Of a stretch of DNA of 64,000 nucleotides, positions 11,761-25,049 are shown in pieces; the stretch's first letter is position 1, and each line of letters begins with the position of its first letter. The position numbers and the translations under genes are program-made. The DNA is from Stratiolaelaps scimitus. Taxonomy: Eukaryota; Arthropoda; Arachnida; Mesostigmata; Laelapidae. Below the pieces are notes generated by a model. That model saw only the letters and a program-made list of their open reading frames with translations. It ran no database searches and had not been told where the DNA came from. The DNA lies in contig JABWDB010000016.1 in the NCBI GenBank assembly GCA_019614645.1, positions 2,790,001 to 2,854,000 on the forward strand. Reading direction: 5' to 3'.

Positions 11761-13153
11761 AGAGTATTTTAGCTGCATTAACGTGTTTAGCATAACGACA
11801 CTATTTTATCTTCGTTTCACTTTGAGTGCACCCAGGGAAAAAAATCAAATTTTTCCTTCCCGCTTTCGGGCCAACGGCACAGAGCAGGACAACCTGAAGC
11901 GAAGCCAGGTGGCATGACAGCTAATACATCTAGCGGTGGGTCGAGCCCACGAGAATAATGATGGATCAGCATGGCTTTTTCTAGCCGTAGGTCGACTGAA
12001 CTATTCAGGTTGTCAGGCACAAAATTACCAAATGGCCTAAAGAAGGCTATGTTTTTGCAGGTACAGAAATGCAAACATTTACAAGCACAGTCTATACGGA
12101 TAAAGAAGCTCCGTGTGGTCTACGAGCAGGTGTTTGCACGGAAAGTGAAAAAAATCGATTCGATTTTATGATACTTGAAAGGCCAACCATATGGCAACCC
12201 AATATAAAACGCTTCGTAAGGCTATCTTATAACAGCCAGTAGAGATTATACACTGATTCTATGGCTGCCATCTGCTATTGCTTTGTTGAGCCTCTTCCAT
12301 CGATAGGCTCCTGCTGCTTACCGTCTCTCAAACGTTCAATCGACTTTGGGTAACATTCGAACTACGAAATTAGCAGCTTGACCCAGTGCTACTTTTGTCA
12401 ATTAACGGTCCGATTCCATTGTGAAGTGCGCTAAAATAACTCGGCGCGATTGACGATTACTAAAAGAAGAAATGGCATGAGGAGTGAGCAAAAATACGCT
12501 CGTCAGCAAGACGCTGAAATGAGAGGTCCCTCAGAAGTCGTAGTTGTACAACTTGTCCACGAGATGGCGGGCTGGTATCTTAGACTGCTTTAGCCCGGAA
12601 GTTCTCTCCAGGGACGATCGAAACAGACGCCAGACGTCTGGGTAAGAAACAAGACAACAATCGACAGCTGAGGGAGAGGCGGGATTAGCGTCACTATCTT
12701 CGGAGACAACAGATATCTTATTCGCAGTTTAACACTTTATCCCATAGAGTCGTAAGTTGATCTTATTATATTTATTGAACATGTCGTGTATATATATATA
12801 TATATATATTGCGGACGGGATAAGGCAGAAAAGCAAGTTGACGTTAGCTGCGAGTCAGCGATACGGTGTGTCGAAATGTGAACAGTTCGGGAGGGATAGA
12901 CTGTGTCCGAAGAGTGTTTGGCCGCGAACGAAATTTTATGTAGCTGCTTTTCCTAGCATAGAGAGTTTCAAAGGTGCCTTCTCGCAGTGTCGTACAAGAT
13001 ATCTCCCAACTGTCTTCTGACTGATACAATTCTCCGATTGTCCGCTTCCGATCTGAAGATGAAGATATAAGCCATTTTCATCAGTAGATATTGTTCATGA
13101 TAGGGAAATTTTTTCATGTTCATTGCTTTCATGGTTGAGGAAAGACAAGCGGC
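11761..13153. other. Intergenic DNA, no gene recognised
   Basis: Contains an 85-codon minus-strand frame (11817-12074) with no recognised family, the palindrome CCAGACGTCTGG near 12631, and a (TA)n array at 12789-12809. Confidence 0.5.
12789..12809. repeat. (TA)n microsatellite
   Basis: Twenty-one-base TA array. Confidence 0.9.
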
Positions 13154-13220
13154 TGGTCAAAGTGATTCAGATTATGTTTGTAGACACCTAAGGAAATGGG
13201 TTCGATGCCCACCGTTGCAC
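13150..13220 (+). repeat. tRNA-like (SINE-like) fragment
   Basis: GGCTGGTCAAAGTGATTCAG (13151-13170) resembles a polymerase III A box. GGTTCGATGCC (13199-13209) closely matches the B box, 45 bases downstream, the normal tRNA spacing. The T arm folds (TGGG, 7-base loop TTCGATG, CCCA). The D and anticodon arms do not fold well and there is no clear acceptor stem. It is therefore a tRNA-derived SINE head or tRNA pseudogene, not a working tRNA. Confidence 0.4.
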
Positions 13221-13335
13221 ATGTGTATTTAGGGACCCGTCTCACGAACCAATACAAAAAGCAATTCCGTGGCCATCAAACATTGAAGACTGAGAGTCAA
13301 TCAGAAAACATCACCAGATAATGTTTGTATACAGG

Positions 13336-13375
13336 AGTATTTATTCAAACATACAATAATTAGCAATTTGTATAC
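13336..13375 (+). repeat. Dispersed repeat, copy 2
   Basis: Second copy of the repeat at 9265-9300. It lies just upstream of a (TA)n array (13403-13421). Confidence 0.55.
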
Positions 13376-13402
13376 ATAACTCGGCAAATTAAAAACAATT
13401 GC

Positions 13403-13421
13403 ATATATATATATATATATA
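13403..13421. repeat. (AT)n microsatellite
   Basis: Nineteen-base AT array close to dispersed repeat copy 2. Confidence 0.9.
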
Positions 13422-13769
13422 GTTTTTGATGACTCTCCCCATAAAGGCATCAGATGCAACGGCACGCTTTGGGGAAAAATGAATCCCAAACAAATGCGTT
13501 ATAATTCAAGCCCTTTTCAACGTCGTTGCACAAAACCGCTTACTACTACTTTTTTTTTGAAGCCTCAACATGCGTCGCTACCACTGCACCATTCCTGTCA
13601 TATTCAACAAGAGCACTCACTTCTGGTAGCCCCAAGTGACCATAAAGCCACCGAAGTCGAGCCACTGACTCAAGAATCGAAGAAATACGAAACCAAGCTA
13701 ATATCATCATCTTTTTCAAAAATCTCAGATTGTCCTCTGTTGTCCCACGTGTGGCCTCGACGCTGAAAT

Positions 13770-13793
13770 TGAATTCGCATGAATGCGAATTCA
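13770..13793. repeat. Perfect 24-base palindrome
   Basis: TGAATTCGCAT (13770-13780) and ATGCGAATTCA (13783-13793) are perfect inverted arms around a 2-base centre. Function unknown; it could be a dimeric protein-binding site or chance. Confidence 0.7.
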
Positions 13794-16263
13794 TTTAGAA
13801 GCAATGTTATTTTCTACGCCACACCAGCATCCGCTCTAGGCGGCGGCGGCGACGGCGGGGGGAGAGGTTACCTAAGTATGTGAGTCGATAGAGCCAGCGA
13901 GGGCGTTGAAAGGCCACCCGGTCGAACGGGACACGGATCGCGGCTGGGATGAAATTGGGTATAAAAGAAAATATTTAAGCTGATGATGTTCGAACGCTAA
14001 TGGTGCTTGTGCTGACTGGGTCTTGCTTTAAAAAGATACACGCACACATGCCGAGACATTTGCGGTGTCGCTTAGGCGCGACGCACAACTTGAATAAAAT
14101 ATAGGACAATAGCAGCAACAGCCCTGTGGCGTTCGTTTCACTGCGAGACATTGTCAGGCCAGGGAGTCGTAGGTATTTCCTGGCTCGAGTCAGTTAATAT
14201 ACAGCTGAAGGGAAGACACGTAGCGGGCGTGGTAAGAGAGCATCCTTAGCAAGCTGAACTAAACAAAAAAACGAGGAGCTACTAACTAATTTCAACCGCA
14301 AGGCGAAGTTAAGTATGTTTTCTCAATAATTGACGTGAATAAACATTGTCATTATGGTGATGGTGATAGGTCGTCAAACAACTACAAACAACATCGACGG
14401 AGCAGTATTAATGGTGTAAAAAGCGGGCAACGTTAATAGATACAGACTTCACTTTTTTAATAAGAAATTAGATTCAATCGCGTGTTTCAATGTTAGTCAC
14501 CAATTAGAAGTGGTATATATATATATATATATTGTTGAGTTAACCTATTTACAGAAATCACAGGGTCAATGTTGATACTCAATGTACCATGCAAATATTT
14601 GAGATAAGATAGAGTATAGTTTTGCGCCTTTTTTAATCCTGAAGGTGCCGTTATTTGGACCATGCTTCGAAACTATTTTTGTTGCTTCTTACCTGATATT
14701 GCAGCGATTTTCTAAATTAAATTAATTTTATTGTCTGTGATTCGGAAGCTGAGAACGTTTTTGGTTGTCTTTTTGAAAACGTCTCTGCTGGATACATCTG
14801 AATATATGATCGTTCTGTTACAACCAGATAGGCAGTCTGTATACCCCATCTTCAGAGATGACGTGTTGAATATTTATAAGGCGAGTTAGCACAAGGCTAT
14901 CTAGCCTCTAGGTGAAGCATCCTCCGGTGAGTAGGCCGAAGCATCCGAGTCATTACCGTGGTCCGTCTACAAATTCACACGCCGGCCTCGTTCATCTGTA
15001 CGACGCGGCGACATCGCAAACCGCCACTGGCTCTCAGACGAAGTCTAGTAGCTGTTCCAGCACCGTAAAGAAATATTTAAAAAGAAAGATGAGTGTCAAT
15101 CCCTTCTAACGAGCGAGTGACATAGTGGGAGTAGTTAAACGTAACAACGAGTTAAAGGACTTTAGATAATTATAAGAAAATGCATGTCTAACGCTATGTA
15201 CAATAAGCCTGAAAGGTGTGTACAGATCGTGGTTGTACAGAGAATATTCTATGAATAGAAGTTTGCCAGCAGTGCTCAGGTGGAGACATTTTTGCCCACG
15301 GGCCAATTTGTCTTGCATTGTCCACAGATTCGACGTAGATCTGATTCACTCCGTTGTATCAGACAACTATGGTAAGATCATAATGCACACAGACGTTGAG
15401 TTCGCTTGAGTATGATAGTGTTATGCATATGTGGTACCTGTGAGGGATTTGACATTACACAAAAAATTCCTCTTGAAACCATTTAACAAAGATTATAACG
15501 TATCTTAGCAGGACAAAACAGTGGTGTTAGTCAAACCAGATCTGTCACTAGAGTTCATGCTAACAATGTCAACATAAGAAACGACAACTCGAACAAGTTT
15601 TTGTCAATAGTATGTATTTTGTCAATGCAGTTGTAATATTATCATATATGATTATTATACCAACGATATTCCTTCAAGTTACACAATGCGTGGTGGCCTT
15701 CAGGATCTGCTTCAAGATTTGTTATAAAATTGATCCACGAGCCGTTGTGCTTATCGAAGGCGACATGAGGCGGCACAAGGCAAGCCATATCCAAGGAAAC
15801 TGCGTAAAAACTGCCATAGAAGTCAACTGGAAATCAGCACGTACTAGAGAGCGAGGCTATCCGAGCCTTAAGTTACAGTGGAGGTGGTAACTATGCCAAG
15901 CGAGAGGTTACCAGAGGACGGCAGAAAGAAGTAAGGATTCAACAATCTCGGCATGAATGTTCTCTGTTCATGTGCCCTACGAAGTTAGCACTGAGGCTTC
16001 GATGACAGCGAGAAAGGAGCGAACCCTCATGCAATCTTTGAGAGACGCTGGAATTGTGCGGAGCTCGATAGCGATGGCGCACAGCCTTCAGCTCTTTTGA
16101 AATGTCATGTTTGCGGAGTGCCTAGTGTCTCTGATGAGGCGCCCACATCGTTATTCCTCCGCTTCGACCTGTCCCACTTCAGATCTTCAGAAGAGAGCCA
16201 ACAGCCGCCATCCCCTCACCCTTGAGGCAGCTGGACACAATCCCAGTAATGCCTGTGCACGCG
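13794..16263. other. Intergenic DNA with a CGG-rich patch and a TA array, no gene recognised
   Basis: A short GC-rich patch (CGGCGG runs) lies at about 13839-13862, and a (TA)n array at 14514-14532. Open frames are short and featureless. The frame at 15612-15890 begins with hydrophobic residues but starts in AT-rich sequence and matches nothing I know. Confidence 0.5.
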
Positions 16264-18407
16264 TATATATATACATATATATATGTATGGGTGTGTAAAT
16301 GTGTGGCAGCCTATCGCCATTGTTTAGTCACACGCAACGGCGGAGGCCCAACTCTCCCAAACAGCAGCGACACATGATATATTGTTGGCGGTGAACTCTC
16401 GTCGTTGACTCGTCGAGATGGTCACCGCGTTGACCCTATCGTAGAAAATAGACAAGAACACTGTACTACTGACTTATGTGGACATTTATACAACAGACTG
16501 ATCTATACGACCCTGCATCTACCATAAATACATCAACTATCTATATTTATTTAGGCATGGATACTGAGCTAACCTCCCCCCTTGTTTCAAATCGATATAT
16601 GTAATAATAGACAATTGTCTAATAGAGGAGAATCCATTAGTTGACGGCAAAGGGTTATTTCAACTGAACTCAGGTGACACCTCTCGTGGGATATATTGCG
16701 ATAGGTAATTCATTGCACAGTGTGTCGTATGGCCACAATACAATGCTTGTTGAATAGATATTTTTTTCCTGTGTCCGGGAAATAATCGTTAATTATAATA
16801 ATAATAATAATAATAACAAAACGTTATCCAGGAACACCCTGTGTTCGAAACGAATTACAGAAAAAAATGTGTGGCAGTTTATTGTGTTTATTTTTCTGAC
16901 ACTGCGTTAGTATTTTTCAGGGACGCTATACGAGCTTGCCTGTCCAGCCACCGCTACAACAACGGTTTGAGAGCAATGCTAATTAGCATGCCCGATAAGG
17001 GCTGCAATTCGGCCAGAATCAGCGACACGAGCAGCGGCACCTGGTGAGCGAGTTATGTACTATCCAGGGCGAAACGATGTGAAATTTAAGATTTTATTAC
17101 TGGGGTGACTCCTTTCGGGACTCCGCAAATAGGAAATATATATATATATATCAATATATATATATATATATCAATCGACTCATCATCGACTATAAAATAT
17201 TTAAGGTCGAACACAATCTGTAAAATACTAAAACATGTAAATTATGATTATAACTTTATAAATTAGTAAAGTCATCGAATTAATGTTTGTGTTAACATGT
17301 TACAGTGGTCTGTTACGTCTACCAACTGACAAACCACTCAGTGTGACTATACCTCAGACCCGTGCCAATCCCAGAAAGCGTCTGAAATTGAATGAACGAA
17401 TAAATAGTGAATAAGACGACGAACTGCTACACGATGATAATAGATTGCTCATATCGTTGAATCCCTCAAAAAATCCCACTACAGCTTTATGGCAGTTCTA
17501 GCAGTTTTGTGGAGTTGCCCATGTTAACCAAGAGGAGCGTCGGTCACACAGTGGCAAAGACTTACTGGAAACATTTCACCGACGGCCGCCGCTCGAAGCG
17601 ACAATGAACAAGTCGAAATCTGAGAGCCTCTCTCTCTCTCTGTCAGTCGTTCTGCCTGTCACACATCCTGACAGTGATTGTGGCCCCTGGTTGCCCAGTG
17701 ATGTCACCCCGACGCCTAGCGAAGCCTAGTAATACCTGTGTGTCTCTCCACTTCCGGAGCATGCAGATCCGGCCCCACCATCTCATTTCACGTTGCGAAA
17801 CCGTGGTTAACTAAATAGTCGGTACCCCATATTTACTATCCTCACCATCAGCACTGCCGCCGCCTCCATTACAACCACTACACGCGAACTACTCCGCTGC
17901 AAAACTGCCGTCTCCAGACGCCATTTCCCCGAAGCAAGGTCCTTTCATTGCGTGTGTCACCAGTAAACCGCCAGTCCCGCTCACGTCTCCCTCCCCATAA
18001 CATATTTAGATACTGTGTGGTATCCTGCGTTTGTGCGATGTACAGCGTTTAGGGCGGACTGATTAATTATTCAAATATGTGAACGATATAAGCGATTTTA
18101 ACTTATGAGTTCGATTTTAGCTCAGAACCCCCCTGTCACTTATGCGAAAATGCGATTCGTTTGCTACATGTTCCTACGTATAGATTATATGCTATCCGCT
18201 ACGAATTCATATTGCAAATGGAAACTGTTTAGTTCAAGTTAATCTAATAATGTGTTAATATGTAGTGATGATTGCAACAGTGCCACTTAGACGAAGCAGA
18301 ACAAGAAAATCCCAGCAATTAACATCAAACACTTCACCCTGATTAAAACGCTATCGATGATGGTACAATGAATATTATATCTCAATGATCACAATTAACT
18401 ACCCATA
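16264..18407. other. Intergenic DNA with several microsatellites, no gene recognised
   Basis: Holds an interrupted (TA)n array (16264-16288), an (ATA)n array (about 16794-16816), and a doubled TA array at 17139-17171 in which two TA tracts are each followed by TCAAT. No coding sequence supported. Confidence 0.5.
17139..17175. repeat. Duplicated (TA)n array
   Basis: Two TA tracts of 13 to 17 bases, each ending in TATCAAT, stand in direct tandem. This suggests a recent slippage or duplication event. Confidence 0.85.
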
Positions 18408-18446
18408 ATAATTAATAATAATAATATTTATTATTATTATAATAAT
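18408..18446. repeat. AT-rich inverted trinucleotide repeat
   Basis: A run of TAA units is directly followed by its reverse complement (TTA units). The pair could form an AT-rich hairpin centred near 18427. Confidence 0.8.
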
Positions 18447-21400
18447 GTTGTATTTCCTTTAATCTATCTCATCTTTTCTTCCCTACGCGCGATTCTACGT
18501 TCGCTTGAAGCCGCTCGCGTTACTGAAGACGTTTTTGAACGCTTCATCTATTTGTTAAACTCAAACCGTAGTCGCTATTAGGAGGAAGGGATTTCTGTTG
18601 CTCTCTTCTGTTCACGTCCACGGTAGATCCGCCAAAGTGAAGGCAAAGCTGAACGTCACATGGGACCACTGCCACTGGAGGCGTAATCCCGTTGATCCAT
18701 CCATCAATTTTGGCAGCAGCAGAAACAACAGGACAAGATGAAGGCACAGTAAAGAAAAAAAAATATATATATATAGTAAATCTTTCTTCAGCAAAGCCAC
18801 CAGCACCACCACTGCTACACCCATGCTCTTGTCTCGATCCTCCAAACGAATGCCAAAACGGTGTCCGTCAGAGGTCTCTGACATTAATAGTCCCCTTGGC
18901 AATTCCCATATGCGTGCATCTATATATATAACTATCTACCTACTTACTTACCTACATATGTATTTATCTCTGTGTGTATATGTATGAGCGTGTGTTAATA
19001 CCACCATGAAGCTCCCCTCTCCGTGCCAGTCTTCTTTTATTCAACATTCTCCTTCATTTTTTCCAACTTTAATAGGTGCGACTATTGAAAAACTATTGGG
19101 TATTCTTTTGTAGTCCAACCACACAAAAACCGAGCTCTAATATGTAGCAAAACGAACAACTGCGTTGGTCGACAAGTTAAATAGAGATGAGTCCTCAAAT
19201 GTCAAAATCAAGTTGGTGAATCTCGGTCTATTTAAGGAGCTACATCAGTAAATGTAGGGTTTAATCGGCTCGTGTTATAGAAATATTCGCATGTCGAGAT
19301 GCTCAAGTCAATAATAGAGCATAATTACAGGTGTTAATTATAGTACAATGTTATCCTATGTAAAATTGCCGACTGGAACTTTAGAATGTTCTATGTGTGC
19401 AGTCAATGACATTTACGATATTATTATCGCAATATAGTAGACGTCTAAATACTCAACGTTCAAAATTGACCAAGGACCGGTTCGCTCATACGCTATCTTC
19501 GTCTTTGTAACACTATCAAATGAAGAGAAGATGTCCACCTCCCTCCCAGACAAAAAGGGGACTCGTTTCCACGATGTCACAATGCTCTTTGTGCGCGAGT
19601 ATTTATTTTCTATGCCACGCATCACAAGTTTTTTTGACGTGATCAAAAAAAACAAGCCCAACAATTTCTAGAGAGTATCGCTGTAAACATTCGTTTTCAA
19701 TTCTCGGTCTTGAGTTTTCGGGGGCTTGAATCCACTCAAATCTTCTCCGGAGTCGAGAAGGAAATTATCAGAATCGATAATCGCTAAGGTTACTCCCCCA
19801 CCGAGTTCCCTACACTGACTGAGTGCTCTGACAATTCACTGAGTCATACGAACGGACCAGCGAAGCGACGTCCGGAGCCCAGATAGACCTGCAAATTCAA
19901 CTGGCCGAACAAGCTCCAACGAGCTGAACGCGCCCCGAGCCTCCACTTCGACCGCCACACTCCATTCTTTGTATAGGCAACAACCACTACATCATACATC
20001 GTATGAAGTGGAGCCTGTACCGGCCGTGTGCAGCCGGCCTATTCGCATTATTGTTGTTGTGGCATCGATACCGCTGTATCATTATGGGAGCTTCGGATCG
20101 GCGTATTGTTGTACGCCCGGGTATCACCAGTGAGTTGTACCATGCACCTCGCGTGAGAGACTGACTGAACAACCTAGTGAGGTGTTCGTCTTTCCGAATT
20201 TGGTCGATTGTTTCGTTGCGCCCATGTTCAATTTCATTATATAAGTTTCAGGATTAAAGAGGGCATTCTCGACTACGCGATTCATTCGTAATAAAAGAGA
20301 GAATTTTCAATAAAAGTGGTCACCAACAGACAGCAGCTACGAGCATCGTCGTCCTCCGCTACGAAGTCAATTATAATAGATACGATATCACTGACAGTAG
20401 TGTACGTCTGCTGAACAAGACATTGCTCTCCAATTCAGTATTATTCGATGGGCAAAGCGCTTGTTGATGTGCGAACACTTAACAGCATCACGGACCGGGT
20501 GTTCTAACCGAAGATTTTCGAGCCATGAAATCCTTATCTAACTGTAGCCCATCCACAGGGTTAAACAATGCTCTAGCTCGAGCAAACATTTACAAGGCTC
20601 CGGTGATTTTTCGCAGCTCAGCGATCAAATAATAGCCACTCTCGCTCACGAAACTCCACCGACCATGGTGACAGACGATTCGGCACAACGACTTGCTCCA
20701 GCTAACACATCGCGATTGTGGGCTTCCCCGGCTACACAACAAGTCCGATACACAGATGAATATGATTTTTCTATTGAAAACAACTCGTATCGGTCATGAT
20801 GCTTTTGACGATAATAATCGTAATAATAATGCTGAAATAGCGCGTTTGAATGAATCGATCTATCGATCGATAACAGACAGTGGTGGAAAAGTTTAATCCG
20901 ATGTAGAGGTTGAATATATGTCACCTGACAAGGGTGTTCCATATGCACCCTTACAATTAATAACTCAATTCAGCACCAACAATGTCAGGTTATTCTTCTA
21001 AATAGCATATTTCAAAAGCACGTTCTCTTGTTATCATAGTGTTAATTGAACTCATTATCCCCGACTTGGTAAACAGTGATTGCAGCTCTCTTGAATTATA
21101 CGTGACCGTTCGATTTTACTCAGCAGATACTAACCTCGCATAGACGAAAGCGTCTAGCAGGTGTTTGTATAGAAGCTGCATCATTGCAATGAGCCCTCTG
21201 AGCCTTGAATAGCTTCGTCCACATGCGCTCTGAGCGAAGTAAGCTGGCTTGATATATCCGATGTGAAACCTTGAGTAAATAGATTAGCCTTGTTGGGATT
21301 TGCTGATGCTTGAGGCCCTCTGCTACTCACTTGATTCTTGGGATGCCTTCGAATAGCTTGGTCGGCATTACTGTCAGAGTTTATCGGATTTTCGAGGTCG

Positions 21401-22293
21401 ACAGCGGAAAAAACCTCGGCTACCGGAACTTCGAACTCTGCCGGAGTACTGCGAACATTCGAAGATCACTTCTTCATATAAAGAAGCCAGTGAGGAGTAC
21501 ACGATGGTAGCTCGGGGGGAAATGGCTGCCTTGATGCGTGTGCTCGAGACAATTCGAAGCGTTGTGAAAGTTTAAAATGTGCCGAAGTTTCTGAAGTATA
21601 CAAACAGTGGCAGCATTCAGAAGCGGTAAACAGGAACGACTGTACATATATTGATGAGTGGTGTTGGAGCGAGAGTCGTCAGCATAATTATTAAGCGTTT
21701 AGATGTCTACGGGTTTCACGATTAATTCGTTAAACGAAACATTGACAATATACAACATGTACGAGTGTATATTGGCCTTAGATGAACAGTTCAGCTGTCT
21801 GCTAAAAATTAGTTAGCGCCACCACTAATGACATGATCAACTGGGACATCATTTGGGACAAATTCTGACGCTCAATGTTTTGCACACAATCGCTCGTCGA
21901 ACTTTGGACTGTATCCACGAATTTCGCTAAACCAATTCTCATATGGATCAAATATGCCGTACTCATTGTTCATGTCGTAACTTGTTGTCGGCAGACATAA
22001 GTCTAAAGTCTAATGCAGAATTTCGCAGCATGAGACCAACTTGGGGCTGGTCATCATTAATCGTTGCTAGCGAAACGAGGACTCTGCACGTGTGTCTCTG
22101 CAAGCAGGTGGGTCGCAATCAATTCTAAAAATGATTCAGACGAACGAAACCAAAGAGATGACTTTGAAACGACGACTCCCCCCTCGTCCTTGGAGCCTCA
22201 ATTTGAAGCCGTTTACGAATACAATTCTATTTGTTCTCACACAACTATACTAAGGTGTAGAATATTTCAATACTTTTATTTCCACACGGTTTC
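18447..22293. other. Intergenic DNA, no gene recognised
   Basis: Nearly 4 kb without a supported gene. Short TA arrays occur at about 18762-18775 and 18918-18930. Frames on both strands are all below about 100 codons and lack motifs. The region grades into the GC-rich triplet belt after about 22.5 kb. Confidence 0.5.
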
Positions 22294-22330
22294 TCTATAT
22301 ATATATATATAAATACATATATATATATAC
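22294..22330. repeat. Interrupted (TA)n microsatellite
   Basis: Two TA tracts separated by AAATAC. Confidence 0.85.
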
Positions 22331-24019
22331 ACGCTTCTGCAGCAAAAGTCTACTAGTATGAACTCATTGTTCAACCGAATCTCCTCGCCCGATCCGCGTT
22401 CGCATTGTGTTGCTGTAGTGTGTCAGCCTGCTTTGCCCCGCTGTAACGTCGTATCTCTGTTATCAACATAACAGATCTATTAATATACTAACTCCACTTT
22501 GTTGTTTGCCCATGTTTGCAGCCCAAGCCCAGTCGGACATCAATCCCCGGTCAGACTCACCCATCTATAACCGCCCGCCCGCCCGCCCGCCCTCACCACC
22601 CCCTATGGTCGTCACCGTTTGCTGTCGTTTCTGCGGCCGTCGTTAACATTCTCCTCGTTATCGTCGTTGTGGTCGACCCCGTCCTTGTCATTGTTGTTGT
22701 CACCGTAGAGTATGGCTGTTGCTGCTGCTGCTGCTGAGGCTGGTGGTGGTGGAGGTTACCTTTCGCCCATTTGGGGACGTCGTACCTTCTCCTGTCCTCT
22801 CTTGTTCCGCCTCAATCTGGCTCAATCTTCCTTCGCAACGTGTTTCAGTGATCAGACGACCCGACACAAGCTTACAAAAACACGTGTATTTGTCCATCAT
22901 ACAAAGAAACAAATATATAGCCGATGGTATACATTGACACACCCATATAGAAAACACACATACATAAACCGTACACATACACGCAAAGCTAAGTAAGAAC
23001 ACACACACACACATATATATATATATACTTGCACCAGCAACCGGGTGGTAAATGACCACGTGGATATATAAACACGGACTGTGTCTGTTTCCATCCATCT
23101 TCGGCGTTCAAGCACACCGCCTATCACATTGATCCATTGGAGTCGGACGCCTACTCTAACGACAGAGCTGGCCTTGGGGGATTGAACCGGACAGGAGGGT
23201 TGGGGGTTAAGCAGGAAAGCGGAGGCAGCCAGCATCCCGGGTTGGTGCACCCCGGCCGGCCCGGCCATTCGTGAAGACCTAAGAAGAGCAGCCTGTCAGA
23301 GGAACGGGGAGCGACTGAATCTACGGCCACAGCTCGACTATGAGAAGCAGAGCACTGGCACCAGGACGAAGAAGAACATGATGAACCGGTGGCGCAGCGG
23401 CTCACATTAAACACGGCGGGTACACAACACAACACGCAAACAGGCCGCCTGTGGACAACGTGGACAGTGGAAGAACGAGCGATGACACGCACTCTGCTGC
23501 TGCTGCTCTAGTGTAGTGTGTCGGTGGTGGTGGTGGTGGTGCTGCTACTGAGCCGTGCAGCAGTGAACTGCCATTGAGGGAGTACGAAGGTAAAGGTAGT
23601 GGTCTTGGATACTGGGTGATTTCATTCGGGTTTCATTCGAGTCGGCTTGGCTGTGGGTCGCAGCCAGGACCCTGCGCCTCGTGGCGTGGAGCACAGCGTG
23701 CCCCTGCCCACAACTGAAGCAGTGGGTCCTACGACTACGACTATAAGGCTACGTAGTAGTAGTAGTAGAGGTAGGTGGTGCAGTAGTGGCAGGCGTTGTT
23801 CTCTGATTCTCTGCGTTACCCCCCTGTAGTCGCCTTCTAGTGATCCCCTCTACCCTCGCAGACCTGGAGCCCAGCTGAGTCTGCTGGTCTGGGATCCCAC
23901 TCCGAACAGCCAACTCCTCACATCTTTACCGGCTGATGGGGGTATATCAGAGAGCGCGCTGACAGAGCGAGAGAGAATAGTGGGTCGGTGGGTTTTAGGG
24001 GGATACAAGGAACGCCCTA

Positions 24020-24042
24020 ATATATATATATATATATATATA
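24020..24042. repeat. (TA)n microsatellite
   Basis: Twenty-three-base TA array inside a GC-rich island. Confidence 0.9.
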
Positions 24043-24160
24043 GGCAATGCGAAGGCAATGGGGGAAAGATGGATGCACGGTGGGGGGGTGAATTGCTGCT
24101 CAAGGCGGTAGAGCTGTAGAGGCAGGAGTTGCTTTCGCAGACTCGGAGCAGCTCACAACG

Positions 24161-24469
24161 ATGATGATGATGGTAGCGGTGGCGGCGGCAACGACGGCGA
24201 TGAACGCTCATTGGGGCCAGTGGAGTGTTGGAACAGCAGCAGCAGCAGCAGCAGCCCACAAACATTATGAAAGAGATAAAGACGACATTATGCCGATATT
24301 GCACAATGGCTGGGACAATGGTGGACTTCAAAACACGATCAGAAAAGAAATTGAGAACATTTTTCAAAAATGCGATTGGAAACTAACGGAAAATATTATA
24401 TATTTCACTTCGATCTTTCAATACTATCTAGTATGGTTTATTTTATATAGACCAAATATAAAAATATAA
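24161..24469 (+). CDS. Candidate small ORF, 102 codons (weak)
   Basis: An ATG with A at -3 opens a frame beginning MMMMVAVAAA. It runs through a (GCA)n tract giving seven alanines (about residues 26-32), a charged middle (HYERDKDDIM) and a hydrophobic, AT-rich end, stopping at 24467-24469. I recognise no domain. The second half has the composition of AT-rich intergenic DNA, so this may be chance. A splice exit before the AT-rich part is possible but no strong donor was seen. Confidence 0.15.
   Translation: MMMMVAVAAATTAMNAHWGQWSVGTAAAAAAAHKHYERDKDDIMPILHNGWDNGGLQNTIRKEIENIFQKCDWKLTENIIYFTSIFQYYLVWFILYRPNIKI
24234..24255. repeat. (CAG)7 trinucleotide repeat
   Basis: Uninterrupted CAG run, among the longest of the many short triplet runs in this part of the window. 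Confidence 0.9.
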
Positions 24470-25049
24470 TTTCGGCTTACTTTAGACAGTCTCTTTGGTG
24501 AATATACAAAGAGATATGCTTCCCTGATAAATCAACTGCAGCGTTACGATACGATATATATATATATATATATATATAGTTAAAATAATCTGAACTACTA
24601 TAATTATTTATGTGTACACATGTGAATATGCGGATAACAACGTGAGCTCATAATGGCTTACAACTGTTATGAGCAAACTTGCAGAATAATTCAATCTTTG
24701 AAGAAGAAAGTCTATCAAAGAGTTATACTATCATTAATAACATTTGGTGGGTGGACAGGGCGACAGTAGCAGATGAAAGCGACTCGATATCACATCAAAC
24801 TATAATCCTTGTCAATTTAGGCACTAGTTATGACGAATCCACGAATAAAAGACGGCTTTTCTGTGACATAGTGATTATCAAAGCGCATGCAGACATATTT
24901 ATATATATATATATATTAGATTGTTCCAGAGGCGTTGCCCATTGTTTCGTGTCGAGTAGCTGTTCCCTTGTTCCAACTCAATTTACAACAGCACACGCAG
25001 GGTTATCTGTCCAGTAGTGGCACAGTGTATGTGTTGGTCGTCTGGTTAG
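24301..25049. other. AT-rich spacer with two TA arrays
   Basis: (TA)n arrays at 24554-24578 and 24899-24915; no gene seen. Confidence 0.6.
24554..24578. repeat. (TA)n microsatellite
   Basis: Twenty-five-base TA array. Confidence 0.9.

Larger units (their letters stand above)
22500..24300. other. GC-rich, triplet-repeat-rich island
   Basis: Contains a (GCCC)n tetranucleotide run (22572-22591), GTT and GTC runs, (CTG)5 (22721-22736), GGT runs near 23523-23542, a GTA run near 23752-23772, and (CAG)7 at 24234-24255. Long open frames exist in several frames at once, as expected from the composition. The composition change from the AT-rich flanks suggests promoter or untranslated exon sequence, without further proof. 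Confidence 0.4.
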
